This document shows positions 22,547-30,545 of a DNA stretch of 64,000 bases, in pieces; within the stretch, counting starts at the first letter, position 1; each line of letters begins with the position of its first letter. The notes under the pieces were generated by a model. It searched no databases and was not told the origin of the DNA. It saw nothing but the letters and a program-made list of their open reading frames with translations. Made by a program: the position numbers and the translations under genes. Source of the stretch: Curtobacterium sp. VKM Ac-1393 (lineage in GTDB: Bacteria; Actinomycetota; Actinomycetes; Actinomycetales; Microbacteriaceae); the NCBI RefSeq assembly GCF_015350995.1, contig NZ_JADKRW010000007.1:1-64000 (forward strand), in the 5' to 3' direction.

Positions 22547-24346
22547 ATGAGCACGGATACCACCCCCACCACTGAGACCCTCGACGACGGGCCCGTGGTG
22601 ACGTTCGCCGATCTCGGCCTGAGCGATGCTGTGCTCAAGGCCGTCAAGGACATCGGTTACGAGACCCCTTCCGCCATCCAAGAGGCGACGATCCCCACGC
22701 TGCTCGCCGGCCGCGACGTCGTCGGCCTGGCGCAGACCGGCACCGGCAAGACCGCGGCCTTCGCGCTGCCGATCCTGTCCCGAATGGAGTCCGGCAGCAA
22801 GAAGCCGCAGGCGCTCGTGCTGTCCCCGACGCGTGAGCTCGCACTGCAGGTGTGCGAGGCGTTCGAGCAGTTCGCGTCCCACATGAAGAACGTCCACGTC
22901 CTGCCGGTCTACGGCGGCCAGGCGTACGGCGTGCAGCTCTCCGCCCTGCGCCGTGGCGTCGACGTCATCGTCGGCACCCCCGGTCGCATCATGGACCACC
23001 TGGCGAAGGGCACGCTCGACCTGTCCGAGCTGAAGTACCTGGTGCTCGACGAGGCCGACGAGATGCTCAAGATGGGCTTCGCCGAGGACGTCGAGACGAT
23101 CCTGGCGGACACCCCCGACGACAAGCAGGTCGCGCTCTTCTCGGCGACGATGCCCGCCCAGATCCGCCGCATCTCGCAGCAGTACCTGACGGACCCCGCC
23201 GAGATCACGGTCAAGACCAAGACGAAGACCGCCGCGAACATCACGCAGCGCTACCTGATGGTCTCGTACCCGCAGAAGGTCGACGCCCTGACCCGCATCC
23301 TCGAGGTCGAGGACTTCGAGGGCATGATCATCTTCGTCCGCACCAAGAGCGAGACCGAGACCCTCGCCGAGAAGCTCCGGGCCCGCGGGTACGCCGCCGC
23401 CGCGATCAGCGGTGACGTCGCCCAGGCCCAGCGTGAGCGCACGGTCAACCAGCTGAAGTCCGGCAAGCTCGACATCCTGGTCGCCACCGACGTCGCCGCC
23501 CGTGGCCTCGACGTCGACCGCATCACGCACGTCGTGAACTTCGACATCCCCGTCGACATCGAGTCCTACGTGCACCGCATCGGCCGCACCGGTCGCGCCG
23601 GTCGTTCCGGTGACTCGATCAGCTTCGTCACGCCGCGCGAGCGTCGCCTGCTGTCCGCGATCGAGCGCCACACCAAGCAGCCGCTCACCCAGATGCAGCT
23701 GCCCACGATCGACGACGTCAACGAGACGCGCCTGACCCGCTTCGACGACGCCATCACCGCGGCGCTCGAGGACCAGGGCCGGATCGCGGCCTTCCGCGAC
23801 GTCATCGCGCACTACGTCGAGCACCACGACGTCCCCTCGGACGACGTCGCCGCCGCCCTGGCCGTCGTGGCGCAGGGCGACTCGCCGCTGCTGCTCACCG
23901 CGGCCGACGACGCGCTCCGCTCGCAGATGGAACGCGACGCCCGCCGCAGCGAGCGTGACGACCGTGGCGGTCGCGACGACCGCGGTGGCCGCAGCGACCG
24001 TGGCGGCGACCGCGACCGTGGTGACCGCGGCGACCGTGCCCCGCGTCGTTCGCAGCCGATGACCGCCTACCGCATCGAGGTCGGTCGTCGGCACCGCGTC
24101 GAGCCGCGCCAGATCGTCGGTGCACTCGCGAACGAGGGCGGCCTGCGCCGCGACGACTTCGGCGCGATCCGCATCCAGCCGGACTTCTCCATCGTGGAGC
24201 TGCCCGCCGACATGGACACCAGCGTGCTCGACCGCCTGACCGACACCCGGATCAGCGGCAAGCTCATCGAGATCCGTCCGGACCGCCGTGGTGGCGGCCG
24301 CCGCGACGACCGCGACGAGCGTCCGGAGCGCAAGCCGCGCTACTGA
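22547..24346 (+). CDS. DEAD-box ATP-dependent RNA helicase, DeaD/CsdA type
   Basis: A 599-residue RNA helicase. It has a Q-motif (GYETPSAIQ), motif I AQTGTGKTAAF, Ia PTRELALQV, GG, TPGRIMD, motif II VLDEADEML, motif III SATMP, motif IV IIFVRTKSE, motif V ATDVAARGLDV and motif VI HRIGRTGRAG. A Arg/Asp/Gly-rich linker (about 465-510) leads to a DbpA-type RNA-binding domain (MTAYRIEVGRRHRVEPRQIVGALANEGG) and a second RGG-like basic tail. This layout is that of DeaD, which unwinds structured RNA in ribosome assembly and cold adaptation. ATG at 22547 has a possible GATACCGT box close upstream. It stands alone. Confidence 0.95.
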   Translation: MSTDTTPTTETLDDGPVVTFADLGLSDAVLKAVKDIGYETPSAIQEATIPTLLAGRDVVGLAQTGTGKTAAFALPILSRMESGSKKPQALVLSPTRELALQVCEAFEQFASHMKNVHVLPVYGGQAYGVQLSALRRGVDVIVGTPGRIMDHLAKGTLDLSELKYLVLDEADEMLKMGFAEDVETILADTPDDKQVALFSATMPAQIRRISQQYLTDPAEITVKTKTKTAANITQRYLMVSYPQKVDALTRILEVEDFEGMIIFVRTKSETETLAEKLRARGYAAAAISGDVAQAQRERTVNQLKSGKLDILVATDVAARGLDVDRITHVVNFDIPVDIESYVHRIGRTGRAGRSGDSISFVTPRERRLLSAIERHTKQPLTQMQLPTIDDVNETRLTRFDDAITAALEDQGRIAAFRDVIAHYVEHHDVPSDDVAAALAVVAQGDSPLLLTAADDALRSQMERDARRSERDDRGGRDDRGGRSDRGGDRDRGDRGDRAPRRSQPMTAYRIEVGRRHRVEPRQIVGALANEGGLRRDDFGAIRIQPDFSIVELPADMDTSVLDRLTDTRISGKLIEIRPDRRGGGRRDDRDERPERKPRY

Positions 24347-24359
24347 CGCGACCCCCTGT

Positions 24360-24401
24360 GGACGGGAGGCGCGGTGCCAGCTGGCACCGCGCCTCCCGTC
24401 C
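24360..24401. terminator. 42-bp GGACGGGAGGC palindrome, probable helicase terminator
   Basis: Perfect arms GGACGGGAGGCGCGGTGCCA and complement meet at CAG/CTG, 13 bases after the helicase stop. Same family as at 662, 40330 and 62170. Confidence 0.8.
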
Positions 24402-24564
24402 GTGTGTGTGGTGACGTTCCGTGCGTGGGGTGACGTTCCGGCTCCACGCTTGCGGTGCGGGGAACCGCACATCACGCCCGAATCCGTTCCCCTCGGCTCC
24501 CGAGCGGTGCTGTGATACCTGGAGCCGCGACGCAGGGAGCCGCGGAGAAGGCAGGGGAACGCAC

Positions 24565-25920
24565 GTGTACCGAGCACTCATCACCGTCGCCGCAGCGGCG
24601 GCGCTCGTCATCGGGGGAGTGGCGCCGGCGACTGCAGCCTCCTCGTCCCCGTCCTCGGTGCCGGGGGCACCGACCTCCGTCCGGGTGTCCGGTGCCGCCG
24701 ACAGTGCGACCCTGACGTGGGGCGCTCCGAAGTCCGGTGCGAAGGTCACCGGGTGGAAGGTCACGATCGCCCCCGCGCAGCAGCAGCCCGACAACGGTGT
24801 CGACCGGCTGCCGGCGAAGGCGCGGTCCGACCGGTTCGGTGAGCTCAGCCCGAAGACGACCTACCGGTTCTCCGTCCGGGCGATCGGCGCGAAGAAGACC
24901 GGACGCACGATCCTGGTCCGGTACACCACGCCGTCGATCGTCACCACGACGCAGTCGCTGTACGCGCTCGACGCGTCGGGCAACGTCGTGCGGTTCGGGA
25001 CGGACGGAGCCGACGCCGGCACGGAGGGCGCTGGCACGGTCGTCGCGTCGAACGGCGTCGGCTTCGCCGCGGACGACGTCGGCGACGTGTTCACCCCCTC
25101 GGCGGACCTGACCTCCATCCTGTTCCACCCCGCCGACGGCGGCGCGACCCGGACCCTGGCGACCGGACTGCACCTGACGCCCGACCTGCGCACCGACGTC
25201 GCGGGCAACCTGTACTGGATCGACTCGGTGTCCGGGGCGGTGCAGAAGCTCCCCGTCGGCGGCGCCACCGCAACGACCGTGCTCGACCTGGGCGGCACGG
25301 CGAGCGGCAGCGACCGGCGTTACTGGACGGTCACCCCGGACGGCAAGGTCGTCGTCTTCGGTGGGCCCGCAAGCAAGATGTACGTCAAGGGCACCGGCAT
25401 CGCACCCCGCTCGCTCACCTCGATGTCCGGTCTCGGCATCGGGTACCCCGCCGCGGTCCTGGCCGACTCGCACGGCAACGTCTACCTCGACATCCTTTCG
25501 CCCGGCGCCGCCGGGTCGTGGGCCTGGTACCTGCTGAAGCCCGGTGCCACGGCGCCGAGCGTCATCGAGCCGCGGCTGGCGTTCGAGTACGGTGCCGCCA
25601 ACGCCGACGGGTTCTCGCTGCTGCAGTCCGCCGAGTGGTGCGCTGCCCCCGCCGAGTACCCGACCAGCCACACCGGCTGCAAGGTGGACCGTTCGATCCC
25701 GGACATGCTCGTGACCGGCGCCGAGGGGACGTCCACCGTGCCGGTGACGGGTCTGACCGCGGGATCGCGGGGACCGAACACGGGAGCCGCTGCGGACGAC
25801 GGGGACGTGTTCGTGGACATCGACAGCGGGCCCTCGGCCGGGCTGTGGCGCGTGCCGGCCGCCGGCGGGGCTGCGCAGCAGTTGTCGTCGGCGCAGTACT
25901 CGCGGTTGCTGGTGATCTGA
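24565..25920 (+). CDS. Secreted protein with FN3-like domain and beta-propeller-like repeats
   Basis: A 451-residue exported protein. A signal peptide (LITVAAAAALVIGGVAPATAA) ends near residue 24. Residues 32-110 form an FN3-like sandwich (VPGAPTSVRVSGAADSATLTWGAP ... TTYRFSVRAIGAKK). The rest consists of short repeated strands such as SLYALDASGNVVRFG, DVAGNLYWIDSVSGAVQKLPVGG, DSHGNVYLDI and DGDVFVDIDSGPSAGLWRVPAAGG, the pattern of NHL/SMP-30-like propellers. Two Cys near 365 and 378 may form a disulphide. GTG 24565 is chosen as it starts the signal peptide. No enzyme motif seen; perhaps binds a surface polymer. The gene stands alone. Confidence 0.78.
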   Translation: MYRALITVAAAAALVIGGVAPATAASSSPSSVPGAPTSVRVSGAADSATLTWGAPKSGAKVTGWKVTIAPAQQQPDNGVDRLPAKARSDRFGELSPKTTYRFSVRAIGAKKTGRTILVRYTTPSIVTTTQSLYALDASGNVVRFGTDGADAGTEGAGTVVASNGVGFAADDVGDVFTPSADLTSILFHPADGGATRTLATGLHLTPDLRTDVAGNLYWIDSVSGAVQKLPVGGATATTVLDLGGTASGSDRRYWTVTPDGKVVVFGGPASKMYVKGTGIAPRSLTSMSGLGIGYPAAVLADSHGNVYLDILSPGAAGSWAWYLLKPGATAPSVIEPRLAFEYGAANADGFSLLQSAEWCAAPAEYPTSHTGCKVDRSIPDMLVTGAEGTSTVPVTGLTAGSRGPNTGAAADDGDVFVDIDSGPSAGLWRVPAAGGAAQQLSSAQYSRLLVI

Positions 25921-25935
25921 CCGGGCGGGGGGGGC

Positions 25936-26090
25936 GAGGTTCCGAAATCTCGGAACCTCGGCGCTCCCTCAGCCCGTCCGTGGAACCTCGGCGGCACACA
26001 CGCGGCGTGTTGTGGAACCTCGGCACGGCACCCGGCACCCCGCACCCGGCACACGGCACCCGGCACCCCACACGCCGCACCCCGTGCCGC
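25936..26090. repeat. GAGGTTCC/GGAACCTC repeat cluster followed by GGCACCC repeats
   Basis: GAGGTTCCGA-AATC-TCGGAACCTC (25936-25959) is an inverted repeat. Two further TGGAACCTCGGC units follow (25981, 26013). From 26024 to 26090 the 7-mer GGCACCC and close variants recur about eight times. A second GAGGTTCC cluster lies at 60145-60228. Confidence 0.75.
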
Positions 26091-26091
26091 T

Positions 26092-27051
26092 TCACGACAC
26101 CCCGGCGACGGTCCGGCGGCACACCTCGTCCCACGGGGTCGGCTCGATGCCGAACCTCGTGCGGCTCTCGGCGTCGTCGACCACGTACGGCGCCGTCCAC
26201 TGGTAGCTCATCTCGGCCAGCTCCCGCATCATCGGCGACACGAACCCGAGTGCACGGACCACCCCTGCGGGCATCCGCCGAACGGGCACGGGTGCCTTGC
26301 CGGCGGCGGCGAGCACCTCGGTCAGCGCCTGCCGCTGGGTCCTCGGAGCGTTGCTCGGCACCATCCACGTGCGGCCGTGCGCGCGCTCGTCCGAGGCTGC
26401 CGCCACCAGTGTCCTGGCGACGTCGAGCACGTCGGTGAACGTGTGCGGCAGGTCGGTCCGGCCGATCATCGTGACCGCCTTGCCCCGCAGCGCGGCGGGC
26501 AGCACCCGGGTGACGTGCCCGTTCGCGCCGATGCCCGGGCCGACGTAGTCCGACGCGCGGACCTCGACCGCACGGACACGTCCGGCACGGTGCGCTGCCA
26601 GCGCATCCGCCCAGAGCCGTGCGCGGAGGATCCCCTTGTGGTCCGTCGCAGCGTCCGGGGTGTCCGGACGCATCGGGCCGTCGACCGGGCCGTACGGGTA
26701 CAGGTTGCCGGTGATCGCGTAGGCCGCGCCGGTGCGTTCGGCCGCGGTGAGCATCGACGCCGCGAGTGGCGGCCAGGTGCGTTCCCACTGGGTGTAGTCC
26801 CCGGGGTTGGCGCAGTTGTAGAGCACGCTGGCGCCGTCCGCGGCCCGGGTGAGCGCGTCGACGTCGGAGGCGTCGAGCGCGACGTGGCGGACCCCCTGCA
26901 GGCCGGTGTCGCGACCGGACCGGGTGGCGACCGTGACCTGCTCGCCGCGTTCGGCGAGCAGCGCGGCGACGTGGCGGCCCACCGGGCCGGCGCCGATGAC
27001 GAGGGTGGTGGTGCGACATGGGTTCCTGCTTCCGTCGGTTTCCGAGAGCAC
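26092..27051 (-). CDS. NAD(P)-dependent epimerase/dehydratase family protein
   Basis: A Rossmann-fold extended SDR of about 319 residues. It has TTTLVIGAGPVGRHVAALLA (GxGxxG), VALDASDVDAL, VLYNCANPGDYTQW, ITGNLYPYGPVDGPM, and HTFTDVLDVARTLV typical of NmrA/epimerase-like sequences. The usual YxxxK is not clear. The start is uncertain. The only ATG near the N-terminus (27019) is in the wrong frame, so GTG 27051 or GTG 27060 is proposed; both fall inside a GAGAGCACTGCTCTC palindrome. Either the message is leaderless or a one-base indel moved the start. Divergent from a TetR gene that probably represses it. Substrate unknown. Confidence 0.75.
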   Translation of the reverse strand: MLSETDGSRNPCRTTTLVIGAGPVGRHVAALLAERGEQVTVATRSGRDTGLQGVRHVALDASDVDALTRAADGASVLYNCANPGDYTQWERTWPPLAASMLTAAERTGAAYAITGNLYPYGPVDGPMRPDTPDAATDHKGILRARLWADALAAHRAGRVRAVEVRASDYVGPGIGANGHVTRVLPAALRGKAVTMIGRTDLPHTFTDVLDVARTLVAAASDERAHGRTWMVPSNAPRTQRQALTEVLAAAGKAPVPVRRMPAGVVRALGFVSPMMRELAEMSYQWTAPYVVDDAESRTRFGIEPTPWDEVCRRTVAGVS

Positions 27052-27058
27052 TGCTCTC
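27044..27058. promoter_or_regulatory. TetR operator 1 at the epimerase start
   Basis: GAGAGCA-C-TGCTCTC is a perfect 15-bp palindrome lying on the epimerase start codon. A near copy, AAGAGCACCGCTCTC, is at 27092-27106. Confidence 0.65.
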
Positions 27059-27091
27059 ACAACCAGGATGCACGCCGTCGACCAGGAATGC

Positions 27092-27106
27092 AAGAGCACC
27101 GCTCTC
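27092..27106. promoter_or_regulatory. TetR operator 2 in the epimerase/TetR gap
   Basis: AAGAGCACCGCTCTC is an imperfect copy of operator 1, centred 48 bp away; a half-site GGTGCTCTC follows at 27117. Paired sites between divergent genes suit an autoregulated TetR repressor. Confidence 0.6.
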
Positions 27107-27143
27107 GTTTGTGTGCGGTGCTCTCGTGTGGCAGGGTGACCGG

Positions 27144-27866
27144 ATGGCACCGACAGCACGCGAGCTCGCCCGCCAGACGGTCCTGGCAGACATCCTGGCC
27201 GCTGCCCGCATGCGCCTCACGGACGAGGGCCCGGTGGCGCTCAGCCTGCGAGCCGTCGCCCGCGACGTCGGGATGGTCTCGTCGGCCGTGTACCGCTACT
27301 TCCCGAGCCGCGACGACCTGTTGACGGCCCTCCTCATCGCCGACTACGACGAGCTCGGTGCAGCGGTCGAGGACGCCGACGCCGCAGCCGGCCCGGTCCC
27401 GGGCGCCCGCTGGGTCGCCGCGTGTCGCGCGATCCGCTCGTGGTCCGTCGCCCACCCGGGCGACTTCGCACTGCTGTTCGGGTCGCCCGTGCCGGGCTAC
27501 GCCGCGCCGCGCGAGACGGTCGTACCCGCCGCGCGGACAGCGCTCGCCCTGGCGCGCGTGGTGGCGGATGCGGTCGCGTCCGCGTCGGGGGCGGACGGGA
27601 GGCCCGGATCACCGAGCGCGCCGACGGCGGCTCCCGGGGCGGCCGGCCCCGCAGTCGCTGACGCTGTGACGACCCTGCGGTCGTTCGGCATCGAGCTGCC
27701 CGACGAGGTCCTGGTCCGCACACTGATGGCCTGGTCGACGGTCTTCGGGACGATCTCGTTCGAGCTCTTCGGGCACTTCGTGAGCTCCGTGTCCGACGGC
27801 GACGCCTACTTCGACCAGGTGATCGCACGGCTCGCCGACGACCTGGGGTTCGCCGCCGCGTTCTGA
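27144..27866 (+). CDS. TetR/AcrR family regulator, WHG-type C-terminus
   Basis: A 240-residue TetR protein. The HTH is ARQTVLADILAAARMRL, VALSLRAVARDVGMVSSAVYRYFPSRDDLLTAL, residues about 10-55. The C-terminal part (WVAACRAIRSWSVAHPGDFALLFGSPVPGY) is the WHG domain type. Residues about 152-168 (ADGRPGSPSAPTAAPG) are a low-complexity loop. Its DNA contains one arm of the genome's GGACGGGAGGCCCGG palindrome (27596-27610), as if a repeat had entered the gene in frame. Paired palindromic operators upstream suggest that it represses the divergent epimerase gene and itself. Confidence 0.87.
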   Translation: MAPTARELARQTVLADILAAARMRLTDEGPVALSLRAVARDVGMVSSAVYRYFPSRDDLLTALLIADYDELGAAVEDADAAAGPVPGARWVAACRAIRSWSVAHPGDFALLFGSPVPGYAAPRETVVPAARTALALARVVADAVASASGADGRPGSPSAPTAAPGAAGPAVADAVTTLRSFGIELPDEVLVRTLMAWSTVFGTISFELFGHFVSSVSDGDAYFDQVIARLADDLGFAAAF

Positions 27867-28069
27867 TCCCCTCGGATCCACGCCACTGTCCCCAGATCGC
27901 AATCGTCGCCTGACAGCGTGCCCGCCCGTGCGGTAGACAGGTCACACGCCCGGGTCGTGCCCGACGACCGGAGCGGACGACCGGCACGGTGACCCCCTGG
28001 ATCACCAGTCGGGCGGAACCACACCCGGGCGCGCGCTGCGGCCGGGGCCGCGCGGATCAGGAGGCACGC

Positions 28070-28117
28070 TTGCGACGCAGCACGGTGGACCACGCCGCCG
28101 ACGGGGCGACCCGGTGA
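28070..28117 (+). CDS. Possible 15-codon leader peptide coupled to the polysaccharide operon
   Basis: TTG at 28070 follows a consensus AGGAGG (28059-28064) at 5 bases. It opens a 15-codon frame, (M)RRSTVDHAADGATR, whose TGA overlaps the GTG start of the glycosyltransferase gene (GTGA). The glycosyltransferase itself has no good ribosome site, and all later genes of the operon are joined by the same GTGA overlap. A translated leader that feeds ribosomes to the first real gene is therefore plausible. Very short and unproven. Confidence 0.4.
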   Translation: MRRSTVDHAADGATR

Positions 28118-30138
28118 CCGCACTCGACCTCAGTCGGCAGGACCGCCGCCGCCTCTCCACCGGAACCGCTCGACGTCGTCTCGTCACGGTGCGGACGGTC
28201 GCGCTCCTTGCCTCGATCGCCGGCCTGAACTACATCGTGTGGCGCTGGGCCGCTTCGGTGAACTGGCACTCGTGGTGGATCGCCGTGCCGCTCGTCCTCG
28301 CCGAGACCTACAGCGTCATCGACTCGCTCCTGTTCGCCTTCGGTGCGTGGCGGCTGCGGGAGCGCGGCGAGCCGCCGACGAAACCGTCGTCGGACGTCAC
28401 CGTCGACGTCTTCATCACCACCTACAACGAACCGGTCGAGATGGTCGTGCGCACTGCCCGCGCGGCGAAGGCGATCACGCACCCCCACACGACCTGGATC
28501 CTCGACGACGGCAACCGCCCCGAGATGCGTGCGGCCGCCGAGTCGCTCGGCATCGGGGTGATCACCCGCGGCGCCGACTGGATCGACCGGCCGCGGCACG
28601 CGAAGGCCGGCAACCTCAACAACGCCCTCCTCGCCACCCAGGGCGAGTTCCTGCTCATCCTCGACGCCGACCAGGTACCCGAGCCAGCGATCCTCGACCG
28701 CACGCTCGGCTACTTCAAGGACCCGGCGATGGCGCTCGTGCAGACGCCGCAGTGGTTCGAGAACGTGCCGGACGAGGACCTGCTCGGCAGCCAGGCGCCG
28801 TTGTTCTACGGGCCGATCCAGCAGTCGAAGGACGGCTGGAACGCCGCGTTCTTCTGCGGGTCGAACGCGATCCTGCGGCGCGAGGCCCTCATGCAGCTCG
28901 GCATCTCCCGCTACGTGCGCGAGGTCGAGGCCTCGGTGCAGCGCACGATCACGACCTCGCGCAAGCTCCTGGCCCGTTCGCGCGAGACGGAGACCGACCC
29001 GCGCGTGCTGAGCGCCCTCGACGACGCCGAGACCGTCGTCGACCGTGCTCGCGACCAGGTCCGGGACGGCGAACCGCTCGGTGACGTGACCTACGCGTTC
29101 CAGCGCGGGATCGACACGATCGCGTTCCGGTTCGCCGCCGCCGACCTCGAGGCGGTTCGCAACGACCTGCAGGAGCTCGCGGCGATGTCGACGGACGCCA
29201 ACACCTTCGCCGGGCTCGACGACGCCGCCCTCGACGTCCTCGGTCGGCGTGATGCCTCGCCGGTGGCAGCCATCGAGTCGATCGCCGTGCTCGCCCGGGC
29301 GCTGGACGTCAACCGCGACGACGAGGCGCAGCCGATCATGCCGCTGGCGACCATCTCGGTGACCGAGGACATGGCCACCGCGATGCGCCTGCACGGCCTG
29401 GGCTGGAAGTCGGCGTACCACGACGAGATCCTGGCGAAGGGCCTCGCGCCCGAGGACCTGCCGACGATGCTCGTGCAGCGACTCCGCTGGGCACAGGGCA
29501 CCATGCAGGTGTTCTTCCGCGAGAACCCCCTGGTGCAGAAGGGGCTGTCGTGGGGGCAACGCCTGATGTACTTCTCGACGATGTGGAGCTACCTGTCCGG
29601 GTTCGCGGCGATCGTCTACATCGCGGCCCCGGTGCTCTGCCTGTCCTTCGGGGTCGTCCCCGTCCAGGCCTACAGCGTCGACTTCTTCGCCCGGCTGATC
29701 CCGTTCCTCGTGCTGAACCAGCTGCTGTTCTGGGTGGTGGCCGCCGGCAGACCGACGTGGCGCGGGCAGCAGTACTCGCTCGCGCTCTTCCCGGTGTGGA
29801 TCGAAGCGGTGACGAGCGCGTTCGAGAACGTGTTCCGCGGCAAGCCCCTCGGGTTCCGCGTCACGCCGAAGGTGCGCGACGAGACCGAGCACACGCCCCG
29901 GTGGGACCTGGTGAAACCGCAGCTCGTCGCCATGGGTGCGCTCGTCGCGGCGCTGGTCCTGATCGGCATCCGTTACCTGACCGGCCAGGCCTCGGGGATC
30001 GCGCCGCTCGTCAACACCGCCTGGGTCGTCTTCGACCTGTGCATCTTCAGCATCGTCATCCGGGCCGTGCTGTACCGCGGCCCGAGCAGCGGAGTCCAGT
30101 CAGAACACGAGTCGAGCACCGCCGGAGGACCACTGTGA
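28114..30138 (+). CDS. BcsA-like processive glycosyltransferase family 2
   Basis: A 674-residue membrane glycosyltransferase of the cellulose-synthase-like class. Two N-terminal helices (about 27-65) precede the GT2 domain, with DVFITTYNEP near 94, DDGNRPEM at 131-138, the DAD motif at 184-186, TED at 417-419 and QRLRW at 455-459. At least four C-terminal helices follow. The spacing from DAD to TED is about 230 residues, some 135 more than in BcsA. The extra part is a helical, Arg/Glu/Asp-rich insertion (about 290-405). No C-terminal PilZ domain is seen, so direct c-di-GMP control is unlikely. It would polymerise a beta-linked glycan and pass it outward. First full gene of a GTGA-coupled operon. 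Confidence 0.9.
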   Translation: MTALDLSRQDRRRLSTGTARRRLVTVRTVALLASIAGLNYIVWRWAASVNWHSWWIAVPLVLAETYSVIDSLLFAFGAWRLRERGEPPTKPSSDVTVDVFITTYNEPVEMVVRTARAAKAITHPHTTWILDDGNRPEMRAAAESLGIGVITRGADWIDRPRHAKAGNLNNALLATQGEFLLILDADQVPEPAILDRTLGYFKDPAMALVQTPQWFENVPDEDLLGSQAPLFYGPIQQSKDGWNAAFFCGSNAILRREALMQLGISRYVREVEASVQRTITTSRKLLARSRETETDPRVLSALDDAETVVDRARDQVRDGEPLGDVTYAFQRGIDTIAFRFAAADLEAVRNDLQELAAMSTDANTFAGLDDAALDVLGRRDASPVAAIESIAVLARALDVNRDDEAQPIMPLATISVTEDMATAMRLHGLGWKSAYHDEILAKGLAPEDLPTMLVQRLRWAQGTMQVFFRENPLVQKGLSWGQRLMYFSTMWSYLSGFAAIVYIAAPVLCLSFGVVPVQAYSVDFFARLIPFLVLNQLLFWVVAAGRPTWRGQQYSLALFPVWIEAVTSAFENVFRGKPLGFRVTPKVRDETEHTPRWDLVKPQLVAMGALVAALVLIGIRYLTGQASGIAPLVNTAWVVFDLCIFSIVIRAVLYRGPSSGVQSEHESSTAGGPL

Positions 30139-30545
30139 GCACCGAGACCACCTTCGACGTCGCCGCGACGCCCGTGTCGCTCGACGAGGTCCAGGACCGC
30201 TTCGGTGCCTGGTGGGACGGACTCGGCATCGACGACCTCCGGCTCCGGTTCGCCCTCGAGACCGCACTGGCCGAGGTCGCCGCGAACATCGTCGAGCACA
30301 CCGCCCGGTCCGACCAAGAGGCCGGCCGGCGGTACACCGTGCGCCTCGATGCGACCGATCGGAGCGTGACCGCCGAGCTCACCGACAACGGGCTGCCCGT
30401 CGACATCGACCTGAGCGCCGTGACGATGGCCGACGTCGAGCAGGAGAGCGGGCGCGGCCTGGCGCTGGCGATCGCCGCCCTCGACCGTCTGGAGCACCGG
30501 CACGAACTCGGACACAACGTCTGGACGCTGGTGTGCGACCGGTGA
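30135..30545 (+). CDS. RsbW-like ATP-binding protein (anti-sigma/serine kinase fold)
   Basis: A 136-residue HATPase_c_2 protein. It has the N-box ALETALAEVAANIVEHTA near 37-54, the G1 box LTDNGLPVDID near 83-93, and the G2-like region ESGRGLALAIAALDRLEH near 105-122. This is the fold of RsbW/SpoIIAB kinases, which bind sigma factors or phosphorylate STAS partners. No STAS or PP2C gene is in the window. It overlaps the glycosyltransferase stop (GTGA) and the next start (GTGA), with GGAGG in front. Its place inside a polysaccharide operon suggests that it regulates synthesis, either by partner switching or by acting directly on the synthase. Confidence 0.85.
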   Translation: MSTETTFDVAATPVSLDEVQDRFGAWWDGLGIDDLRLRFALETALAEVAANIVEHTARSDQEAGRRYTVRLDATDRSVTAELTDNGLPVDIDLSAVTMADVEQESGRGLALAIAALDRLEHRHELGHNVWTLVCDR

